64,000 nucleotides of DNA, from contig NZ_NTFY01000060.1 of assembly GCF_002289565.1 (NCBI RefSeq), forward strand, positions 62,001 to 126,000, written 5' to 3'. The stretch's first letter is position 1. Each line of letters starts with the position of its first letter. Shown piece by piece: positions 56,973-64,000 of the stretch. Position numbers and translations under genes: made by a program. The notes beneath the pieces were generated by a model. That model worked only from the letters and a program-made list of their open reading frames with translations, was not told the origin of the DNA and searched no databases. Origin of the DNA: Rhodopirellula sp. SM50. GTDB taxonomy: Bacteria; Planctomycetota; Planctomycetia; Pirellulales; Pirellulaceae.

Positions 56973-57764
56973 TTAATGAATAAACTCCACCACAGAAAAA
57001 ATCGCCCGATGATCCGACGCGACGGCCTCCTCCAGAACGCGGGTTTCAATGACTCGCCATCGGTGCTCGGGACGATACAAAATGAAATCGATCTGGCGGG
57101 CCGGGCGTGCGACGGGAATGGTCGGCAGCGGCTGCCCATTGACGCTGGCCCAACGAGCCGCCAGTCGCGTCAGCGTGCGGCTACCGGAAACGTCATTCAA
57201 GTCACCCAACAACAACGCCGGCTGGTCGGCGCGATCGGAGATCAACTGCTCGATCGCTTGGGCTGAGGCGAACCGTTCCTGGTCATCGCGGCGATGATCA
57301 AAGTGGGTTGCCAACATCACGATCGGCTTCGCCGAGGATGGCAGTTGAATCTCCGCCTCGATCACGCCCCGTTGTTCACCATCATCGATGTTGGGCAACC
57401 GATGGTTTTGATGGCGAACGATCGGGAATCGAGACAGAACCGCGTTTCCGTAGTGACCGCCCTGCAGCGGGATGTTGGCACCAAACACGACGTTCATTTT
57501 CGTCAGACGTGCCAACTCAGCCGGCTGGTCGACCGACCGGCTGCGGCTGGCGTTTTGGTCAACTTCTTGCAACGCGACCAGGTCAGGTTTGACGGACAAG
57601 ATCACTTGAGCGATTCGCTCCAGATCGAGTTTCCCGTCGATACCTTCACCGTGGTGAATGTTGTAACTGAGCAGTCGCAACCGCAGCGGTTCGTCCGCAG
57701 GAGCGGCGGTGGTTACCAACAGTGCCGCGCAAACGGCAATCAGAATCAATTTGGTTTTGAGCAT
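56973..57764 (-). CDS. Secreted endonuclease/exonuclease/phosphatase (EEP) family enzyme
   Basis: 263 residues with a signal peptide (about 1-22). EEP motifs are in order: N35 in S-Y-N-I-H-H, E67 in L-Q-E-V-D, H154 in T-H-F-D-H, D188-L-N190, D226 in Q-I-D-F-I and D251-H252. It could be a nuclease, a phospholipase-like enzyme or a phosphatase. Being exported and beside a metallophosphoesterase favours extracellular phosphate release. The substrate is not defined. Confidence 0.9.
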   Translation of the reverse strand: MLKTKLILIAVCAALLVTTAAPADEPLRLRLLSYNIHHGEGIDGKLDLERIAQVILSVKPDLVALQEVDQNASRSRSVDQPAELARLTKMNVVFGANIPLQGGHYGNAVLSRFPIVRHQNHRLPNIDDGEQRGVIEAEIQLPSSAKPIVMLATHFDHRRDDQERFASAQAIEQLISDRADQPALLLGDLNDVSGSRTLTRLAARWASVNGQPLPTIPVARPARQIDFILYRPEHRWRVIETRVLEEAVASDHRAIFSVVEFIH

Positions 57765-57856
57765 ATTACTGAGTCAGGGAAAGGTGTATTAGCGGTGGGC
57801 ACGATGCGTGTGTGCCTCGTTGCATTCACTTGGGCGAGCGAAGGCAAAACGGAGGG

Positions 57857-57997
57857 GGGGCAAAACGATGCTGTGGAAAGAAAGGCAGAATGATTCGGGG
57901 CAGAATGATTCGGGGCAGAATGATCCCAGACCCGGTTCGAAGCGAGGTTGGCCGCACGAATTCACCCCATCATTCTGCCACCCCATCGTCTTGCCCC
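57857..57997. repeat. Paired half-site palindrome, family B
   Basis: The left side has GGGGCAAAACGATG (57857) and three GGCAGAATGAT copies (57884, 57899, 57914; 15-base period). The right side has CATCATTCTGCC (57968) and CATCGTCTTGCCCC (57984; 16-base period) in inverted orientation. It has the same architecture as family A: short half-sites repeated every 15-16 bases, then an inverted pair after a spacer. Confidence 0.8.
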
Positions 57998-58030
57998 TCT
58001 TTCCGAACTCTCTGGCCCCCTTCGCCGACA

Positions 58031-58801
58031 TCAGAAGTCCGTTTCGGCTTCGTCCAAAATCAGTTCTTTGATCCAGGCGTTGCGATAGCGCACATCATGG
58101 CCTTCGCATTGCAGTTTCAGGCCTTGGGGCGTGTCGGTGATCCCAAACCCGTTGTCGTTTCCGCCGTCGACACCCGAATTCGGTCCGCCCCAGACTTTGT
58201 TGATCGTTTGGTTGACATGAACTTTCTTGCCGTTGAAGTACATCGTCACCATCGGTTTCTCGACCAGTTTGCCGTCCCGGAAACGGGCGGCGCGAAAGAC
58301 CAAGTCATACGCGTTCCATTTCCCGACGCCGTTGTAGGCATGGTACGGCGATTCCGTTTCGTTGATCACCGCCCCCATGCCGTGCTTTGACTTGTCGCCG
58401 TCCAAGACTTGAATTTCGAAACGGTTTTGCAGATAGACTCCGCTGTTGCCGCCAGGCTTCATGATCAGAAACTCGATGTGCAACCGGAAATCCCGATACG
58501 GCTTTTTTGTCACGATGTCGGCCGTACCATACTTTCCTCCATCGGCGGCCCGATCGTCGGTCATCACACAGGTGCCGCCGTCGACGGGGTCCTCGACAAT
58601 CTTCCACTTGATCGGCAACGACGAACTGAAACGCGGCCCTTCCCAGTACGTCCATTTCTGGTCCAACATCTCGCGAGTCCCGTCGAGGATGACTTCCGCA
58701 CCCTCGATCGGTTTGGCTCCGACACCGACATGATCGGCAGCGGAGATGGTCACAGCGACCAAGGAAACGGACAGGAAAAGCAGGGCAGGGATCGTTTTCA
58801 T
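58031..58801 (-). CDS. DUF1080 (3-keto-disaccharide hydrolase-type) secreted protein
   Basis: 256 residues from ATG 58801, followed by a signal peptide (about 1-21). The single beta-sandwich domain has the usual G-G-N-S-G-V-Y-L-Q and N-x-x-x-I-x-x-x-W-G-G-type strands of PF06439. The family includes 3-keto-glycoside hydrolases, and many planctomycete copies bind or cleave modified sugars. No fused domain is present. It sits alone, downstream of a palindromic repeat. Confidence 0.88.
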   Translation of the reverse strand: MKTIPALLFLSVSLVAVTISAADHVGVGAKPIEGAEVILDGTREMLDQKWTYWEGPRFSSSLPIKWKIVEDPVDGGTCVMTDDRAADGGKYGTADIVTKKPYRDFRLHIEFLIMKPGGNSGVYLQNRFEIQVLDGDKSKHGMGAVINETESPYHAYNGVGKWNAYDLVFRAARFRDGKLVEKPMVTMYFNGKKVHVNQTINKVWGGPNSGVDGGNDNGFGITDTPQGLKLQCEGHDVRYRNAWIKELILDEAETDF

Positions 58802-58974
58802 GGCAGGGCGTTGGGTGGGGTCGGTGGGTGGGGAGCAACGAGGGCGCGTCATTCTACTCCGTTCCGACGGGCGGGGCATCGATTTTGCGTTCTTCTCGTC
58901 CAGCCATTAGACTCTGCCCTGGATTTTCCGGCTCTCTTGATTAGCCATGTCCCCAACCGGGTTAGAACCGTCCG

Positions 58975-60243
58975 ATGAATCGCTTTTGTGTCGCGTTTGC
59001 CTGTGTCGCCTGTTTCTCGATCCTGCTCACCCCGACGGCCGACACCACGGCCGGCGACTGGTCACAGTTTCGCGGACCGCAAGCGGACGGCGTGGCGTCG
59101 TCGGGTGACTATCCGACCAAATGGAGCGACACCGAAAACGTCCGTTGGTCCGTCGCATTGCCGCAACCCGGCAACGGCAGCCCGATTGTGGTTAACGGGA
59201 ACGTCTTCGTCTGCAGCGTCGAAGACTCCAAAGGCCTCGCCCGCAGCCTGATCTGTTTCGATGCCGACAACGGCCATCAACGCTGGTCCCGGACGGTGAC
59301 GCTGGCAGAAGAAATGCCGACGCACAAGACGAATCCTTACGCCGGTTCGACGCCCGCCTGCGATGGATCACGCGTCGTTGTTTGGCATGCCACCGGTGGA
59401 TTGCACGCCTACGATATGGACGGCGGCCCCCTCTGGTCGCGCGACCTGGGCGAGTTTCGGCATATGTGGGGTTACGGTTCCAGCCCCGTCATCGTCGGTG
59501 ATCGTGTGATCTTGAATTCCGGACCCGGCAAACAAGTCTTCGTGGCCGCATTCGACGTCGAGTCTGGCGAGACGCTTTGGCGGCACGACGAACCGGTTCC
59601 AGGCGACGGCGAGCGAAACGCGGAAGGGAAGTACATGGGCACATGGTCAACGCCGGTGCCGATCGAACGAGACGGGCGCCAACTGGCCATCGTCGCGATG
59701 CATCAACGAATCTTGGCACTGGACGTTGAAACTGGTGACATCATCTGGTTCTTCCGCGTGACCAGTGATCGAGGCGACCTGGCGTACAGTTCCCCGATGA
59801 TCGAAGGCGACCTGTGCGTGTTCAACGCCGGTTTCAAAGGGCCAACGATGGCGTTCGAAATGAACGGGCGAGGCGACATCACCGAGAATCAACGTTGGCG
59901 GATCGAAGGTAATCCCCAATCGATCGGCACCGGAATCATGCGAGACGGCTTTGTCTACCGCGTCGGCGCAGGCCCCAATCTGATCGATTGCCTGGACGCC
60001 AAAACGGGCGAGACGGTTTGGCAGGAACGCAACAAGGCCGCGTTCTGGGGATCCGTCGCAGTGGCCGGCCAGACGGCGTATGCCACCGATCAATCCGGAA
60101 CCACGATCGTGTTTCGCCTTTCGCCGGACGAGTTCACACCGATCGCCGAGTGTCCCCTGAACGATTCCAGCAACGCGACTCCAGCGCTCGCCGGCGGACG
60201 GATCTACCTCAGGACGAACCGGAAACTATGGTGCGTGGAGTGA
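58975..60243 (+). CDS. Secreted PQQ-type beta-propeller protein
   Basis: 422 residues with a signal peptide (about 1-26). It starts the mature part with D-W-S-Q-F-R-G-P, a hallmark of this planctomycete propeller group. D-x-x-T-G-E-T-V-W blade strands repeat through the protein. It is shorter than the 546-residue propeller at 37553-39193 and not a close copy. It may act as a dehydrogenase-like or binding propeller. No catalytic residues can be named. Confidence 0.85.
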   Translation: MNRFCVAFACVACFSILLTPTADTTAGDWSQFRGPQADGVASSGDYPTKWSDTENVRWSVALPQPGNGSPIVVNGNVFVCSVEDSKGLARSLICFDADNGHQRWSRTVTLAEEMPTHKTNPYAGSTPACDGSRVVVWHATGGLHAYDMDGGPLWSRDLGEFRHMWGYGSSPVIVGDRVILNSGPGKQVFVAAFDVESGETLWRHDEPVPGDGERNAEGKYMGTWSTPVPIERDGRQLAIVAMHQRILALDVETGDIIWFFRVTSDRGDLAYSSPMIEGDLCVFNAGFKGPTMAFEMNGRGDITENQRWRIEGNPQSIGTGIMRDGFVYRVGAGPNLIDCLDAKTGETVWQERNKAAFWGSVAVAGQTAYATDQSGTTIVFRLSPDEFTPIAECPLNDSSNATPALAGGRIYLRTNRKLWCVE

Positions 60244-60256
60244 TTTTGGGGACGAA

Positions 60257-60281
60257 TCGCAAGCCCCAAGCTGACGCCAAC
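60257..60281. repeat. Single copy of the 27-bp repeat
   Basis: TCGCAAGCCCCAAGCTGACGCCAAC is a diverged single unit of the three-copy array at 40637-40714. It lies just after the propeller gene stop. Confidence 0.7.
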
Positions 60282-60300
60282 TTGAGTGGGACGATTGCCG

Positions 60301-60909
60301 ATGTCCGATGACGGGAACGTCAGCCGCTGGATCGATCAAGTCAAAGACGGCGATTCGGTCGCGGCGGCCGAGCTGTGGCGCCACTACTACGATCGCCTGA
60401 TTCGAAACGTCCGCAATCATCTTCGCGGCCAAAACCGGGCAGTGGCCGATGAAGAAGACGTGGTCGTCAGCGTCTTTGAAAGTTTCTATCGGGCGGCCGA
60501 GCAGGGCCGATTCCCCGAGATGTCCGATCGCGACGACTTGTGGCGATTGTTATTAAAAATGTCGGCGCGAAAAGTCATCGACAAACGCCGACGAGACCGC
60601 CGACAGCGCCGCGGCGGCGGCCAGCGAACACTTTCCCTGGCCGGACGACCGGGCGACGAAGACGCTCTGATCGAGGTGATCGGCGACGAACCGACGCCGG
60701 ACATGGTGCTGACGTTGACCGAATCCGTCGAGGAACTTCTCTCCCATTTGGGTGACGGGCAACTGCGAGAGATCGCGGTCGGAAAAATGGAAGGCCTCTC
60801 CAACGCAGAACTCGCGCAACGATTGAGATGCTCTGAACGCACGATCGAACGACGCTTGCACCTCATCCGGGAAACCTGCCAGCAGGAACTGATGGACGCC
60901 GACGAGTAA
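60301..60909 (+). CDS. ECF-type RNA polymerase sigma factor
   Basis: 202 residues from ATG 60301. Sigma region 2 (about 15-95) shows D-E-E-D-V-V-V-S-V-F-E-S-F. Region 4 (about 150-197) carries the HTH L-S-N-A-E-L-A-Q-R-L-x-C-S-E-R-T-I-E-R-R-L. The middle part is Arg-rich. It directs RNA polymerase to a small regulon; none of its target promoters could be found here. It sits just upstream of a PSD1-type cytochrome gene on the same strand, though a repeat element separates them. No anti-sigma gene is visible next to it. Confidence 0.92.
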   Translation: MSDDGNVSRWIDQVKDGDSVAAAELWRHYYDRLIRNVRNHLRGQNRAVADEEDVVVSVFESFYRAAEQGRFPEMSDRDDLWRLLLKMSARKVIDKRRRDRRQRRGGGQRTLSLAGRPGDEDALIEVIGDEPTPDMVLTLTESVEELLSHLGDGQLREIAVGKMEGLSNAELAQRLRCSERTIERRLHLIRETCQQELMDADE

Positions 60910-60961
60910 CGGTCGCAACGAGCAGCCTGACCCGCTACGCACGCCGAGGGTGGCAAGTCAG

Positions 60962-61056
60962 TGGTCAAAACATTTGATGGTCAAAAAATGGAACGCGACC
61001 ATACCTCCCGGCAACGGGCATGCCCCCATATTTTGACCAACCCATATTTTGACCAA
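60962..61056. repeat. Paired half-site palindrome (family A), copy 3
   Basis: The left arm 60962-60990 has two TGGTCAAAA half-sites 16 bases apart. The right arm 61027-61056 has two CATATTTTGACCA half-sites 16 bases apart, inverted. The spacer (36 bases) is unrelated to that of the copies at 20.2-20.8 kb. It lies between the sigma factor and the last cytochrome gene. Confidence 0.82.
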
Positions 61057-61184
61057 CCCATCATCCCACCAGTCCCGACACCCGTCGCCGGTCATCCCCG
61101 TCCAGGTTCCAAAGCGATTATCATGTCAGATGGTTCGGCGTTCCTGTCGATGCACGCAATCCGACACGTGACGGTGATATCTTG

Positions 61185-64000
61185 ATGAGTTCACACGAGA
61201 AGCCCGATTTACGATCGGCACCTTCGCCGCGGCGCAGCCTCGTCGCCTGCTTGCTCGCCTTGCTGGTCGTGATCAGCGGGCACGCCGCTGCCGTCGACTT
61301 CGCGAAGGACATCGAACCGATCTTTCGCGAGCACTGCATCGACTGCCACGGACCCGAGGAACAGAACAGCCAGTTCCGGCTTGATCGTCTGGCGGTTTTA
61401 CTTGCCGGTGGCAACTCCGGCGAACCGGCCGTTGTGCCGGGAGATCCAGACGCCAGCTATTTGTTGCGTTTGATCAAGCACGACGAGCCCGGTTGGGAGA
61501 TGCCACCCGATGGGGAACTGTCGCCGCATGAAATCGAATCGATCGAGCAATGGATCAGCGGCGGCGCGTCGACTCCGACACGTTACGGACCGGCAAAGGA
61601 AAAAGTGGAGCTGAAGCATTGGTCGTTCCAGCCGATTCGGCGTCCTGAACTGGATGTCCGAAGCAGCGACGGAATCGACACCTTGATTCGACGCAAGCTG
61701 GCCGAGAACGGGCTGCAACCCTCACCGATCGCCGAACGCCGCGTCTTGATTCGCCGGCTTTACCTCGTGATGACCGGTCTGCCGCCGACACCCGAGCAAA
61801 CGGACGCGTTCATCCAAGACGATCGCCACGACGCCTGGCAGCGACTCGTCGAAACGGTTCTGGCTAGTCCGAATTACGGACAGCGCTGGGCCAGCCATTG
61901 GTTGGACTTGGTCCGGTTCGGCGAAACCAACGGTTTCGAAACCAATCGCGAACGCCCCAACGCCTGGTACTATCGCGACTGGGTGATCGATTCGCTGAAC
62001 CAAGACAAGCCCTATGACGACTTCATTCGCCAGCAGATCGCCGGCGACGCGTTGGAGGCACACATCGGCACCGGATTTCTGGTCGCCGGCCCACACGACA
62101 TCGTCAAGGGCCAAGACCCCAAACTCGGTTTGGTTCAACGGATGAACGAACTGGACGACATGATCAACACGACTGGGACCGCTTTTTTAGGCTTAACGAC
62201 CGGCTGTGCCCGTTGCCACAACCATAAATTTGATCCGATCAGTCAACGTGATTACTACGCCATGCAAGCCGTGTTTGCGGGGGTGCGGCATGGTGAACGA
62301 AGCTTGCCGCCGACAAAGGAAGCCGAACTGGAACTCGCCGAGACCGAAGCTGTGATCGCGGATCTGACGGACAAACTGCTGCCCTACCTTGCCGAGGAGA
62401 CCACCGCGGCGATCGCGATTGATGATTCGGATGCGCAGCCCGTGTTCCAACCCGCCGGGACCGCAGCGAAACAAGGTCGCGACGAAGCCGACTTCGGCGG
62501 CAAACATTACACGTGGTGGAAAGCTCGGCCGGGCGAAGAAGCGGTCGTGTACCAACCACATGCCGACGGTCTGCACCGCGTCTGGCTCAGCTGGGGCGCG
62601 GGCTACGCCACCCACTGCTGCGACGCGCGATACGTGTTGCGTTCCGCGACGGGCGACCGCGAAATCTGCTCCGTCGATCAACAACGGCTGGCAGACGGAT
62701 CCGGCGAGGTCGATGGAGTGGCCAGCTGGAGTGGCTTCTACGATGCCGGGGTTCATGAGTTTGCGCCGGACGATCGGCTCGTGCTGATCGCCGGAGACAG
62801 TGGTAGCGCGGTAACGGCGGATGTCGTCGTGCTACAACCGGAACCCGAAATCGAGCATCCTCCGGAGCCGCCGATGCGACGTGCGGCGGTCAATGCCATC
62901 GAGAACGAAGAACGCATCGCACCGCGTTTGGCCCGCTCGGTGCGATTTGTGATCGAACAAACCTCAGGCTCCCAAGCCTGCGTTGATGAATTGGAAATCT
63001 ACACCGGCGATCAAAACGTCGCACTGGCCAGCAGCGGTGCCAAAGCAAGTTCCTCCGGCGATTTCCAACACCCGCTGCACAAGCTCCAGCACATCAACGA
63101 CGGGCGTTACGGCAATGCCCACAGCTGGATCGTTGATTCCGTTGCCGGCGGTTGGGTGCAAATCGAACTCGCCGAGCCGACCGTGATCGATCGCATCGTC
63201 TGGGGGCGCGACCGCGAGCAAACGTACTCCGATCGCCTGGCCACGGTCTATCACATCGATGTCGCAATCGAATCCGGTAACTGGGCGCGTGTGGCATCCT
63301 CTGCCGATCGCCGGCCGCACGGTCAATCGCGGCCCGAAGAAGCACAGTATCGCTTCGAGAACGTCTCCTCAGCCGAAGCCCGGCAAGCCCGGCACTGGCT
63401 GAATCAACTCAAGCTGACCCGCCAACGAAAGGCCACACTTGAAACGTCACCCCAAGTCTACGCGGGAACATTTTCGCAACCCGGTCAAACCTATCGGCTG
63501 TATCGCGGTGAACCCGATGCCCGTCGCGAACCGGTCAGCCCGGATACGATTGAAGTATTCGGATCGTTGAACCTGAATCGGGACGCACCGGAGCAATCAC
63601 GCCGGCTTGCCCTGGCCGACTGGATTGCAAGCGCCGACAACCCGCTCACCCCACGGGTGATCGTCAATCGACTGTGGCAGTTCCATTTCGGCACGGGGAT
63701 CGTCGACACGCCCAGCGACTTCGGCCACAACGGCACGCGGCCCAGCCACCCCGAGTTGCTGGATTATCTGGCCAGCGAGTTGATCGAACATGATTGGTCG
63801 CTCAAGCACATCCATCGTTTGATTTTGAATTCCCACACCTGGCGACAAAGCAATCGGCCGCGTGAGGACGCGAGGACCATCGATGCCGATTGCCGGCTGC
63901 TGTGGCGTTTCCCACCGCGTCGGTGTGATGCCGAATCGATCCGCGATTCCATCTTGGCGGTCAGCGGTTCGCTTCGGCATGACGCCGCGGGCGGGCCCGG
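61185..64000 (+). CDS. PSCyt1-DUF1549-DUF1553 cytochrome with inserted discoidin-like domain (3' end outside window)
   Basis: At least 938 residues from ATG 61185; the frame runs off the right edge. A signal peptide (about 16-36) is followed by PSCyt1 with C51-I-D-C-H55, then DUF1549 with C-A-R-C-H-N-H-K-F-D-P near residue 341-351. Before DUF1553 (from about 805) there is an insertion of about 370 residues. It contains a beta-rich part with W-W-K-A-R-P near 445, similar to golvesin-type domains, and an F5/8 type C (discoidin)-like domain (about 584-706; A-L-A-S-S-G-A-K-A-S-S-S and G-W-V-Q-I-E-L). These could bind glycans. It is the third member of this family in the window. A DUF1501 partner is expected to follow outside. 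Confidence 0.9.
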   Translation, partial: MSSHEKPDLRSAPSPRRSLVACLLALLVVISGHAAAVDFAKDIEPIFREHCIDCHGPEEQNSQFRLDRLAVLLAGGNSGEPAVVPGDPDASYLLRLIKHDEPGWEMPPDGELSPHEIESIEQWISGGASTPTRYGPAKEKVELKHWSFQPIRRPELDVRSSDGIDTLIRRKLAENGLQPSPIAERRVLIRRLYLVMTGLPPTPEQTDAFIQDDRHDAWQRLVETVLASPNYGQRWASHWLDLVRFGETNGFETNRERPNAWYYRDWVIDSLNQDKPYDDFIRQQIAGDALEAHIGTGFLVAGPHDIVKGQDPKLGLVQRMNELDDMINTTGTAFLGLTTGCARCHNHKFDPISQRDYYAMQAVFAGVRHGERSLPPTKEAELELAETEAVIADLTDKLLPYLAEETTAAIAIDDSDAQPVFQPAGTAAKQGRDEADFGGKHYTWWKARPGEEAVVYQPHADGLHRVWLSWGAGYATHCCDARYVLRSATGDREICSVDQQRLADGSGEVDGVASWSGFYDAGVHEFAPDDRLVLIAGDSGSAVTADVVVLQPEPEIEHPPEPPMRRAAVNAIENEERIAPRLARSVRFVIEQTSGSQACVDELEIYTGDQNVALASSGAKASSSGDFQHPLHKLQHINDGRYGNAHSWIVDSVAGGWVQIELAEPTVIDRIVWGRDREQTYSDRLATVYHIDVAIESGNWARVASSADRRPHGQSRPEEAQYRFENVSSAEARQARHWLNQLKLTRQRKATLETSPQVYAGTFSQPGQTYRLYRGEPDARREPVSPDTIEVFGSLNLNRDAPEQSRRLALADWIASADNPLTPRVIVNRLWQFHFGTGIVDTPSDFGHNGTRPSHPELLDYLASELIEHDWSLKHIHRLILNSHTWRQSNRPREDARTIDADCRLLWRFPPRRCDAESIRDSILAVSGSLRHDAAGGP

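Overview
The window looks like the chromosome of a Pirellula-type planctomycete. It has three genes of the planctomycete-specific cytochrome family (PSCyt1/DUF1549/DUF1553), two of them followed by a DUF1501 gene. It also has a Cys-type sulfatase, a DUF1559 pseudopilin with a tiny lipoprotein next to it, a DUF1080 protein, PQQ-type beta-propellers, a membrane Ser/Thr kinase and a giant multi-repeat secreted protein. The genus cannot be fixed from the sequence alone. I saw no rRNA, tRNA, CRISPR array or prophage.

Layout: 1-17869 is one giant secreted adhesin-like gene, open at the left edge. 18238-30878 is a catabolic block (sulfatase, two PSD1-type cytochrome/DUF1501 pairs, an esterase), interrupted by a 413-bp tandem duplication and a hairpin array. 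31208-33352 is a sodium:solute symporter, followed by a kinase/LRR receptor, the DUF1559 pseudopilin and its lipoprotein, a PQQ propeller and a nonapeptide-repeat protein. 39903-43580 holds housekeeping-type genes: a methyltransferase, threonine synthase, a HExxH protein and a HIT protein. 43623-51196 is a five-gene divergent cluster built on an EssC/EccC-like FtsK ATPase. 51239-51943 is a Y1 (RAYT-type) transposase between its own short repeats. 52026-64000 returns to secreted catabolic enzymes: SGNH hydrolase, PVC-type dehydrogenase/cytochrome, metallophosphoesterase, EEP phosphatase, DUF1080, PQQ propeller, ECF sigma factor and a third PSD1-type cytochrome cut by the right edge.

How the genes fit together (inference): the sulfatase, PSD1/DUF1501 pairs, esterase, SGNH hydrolase, DUF1080 and PVC dehydrogenase are exported proteins of the kind planctomycetes use on sulfated or acetylated polysaccharides. 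The symporter would import products, and the kinase and ECF sigma factor are local signalling candidates.

The best candidate for an undescribed system is the 43.6-51.2 kb cluster. An ATPase with three FtsK-like modules (only the middle one with an intact Walker A) and two membrane segments is encoded with an 88-residue WXG100-like helical hairpin and a long helical protein. Divergently there is a tail-anchored small protein and a coiled-coil protein. A second theme is the density of REP-like palindromes: at least six families occur between genes, two of them with permuted or nested arm layouts and one linked to the transposase.
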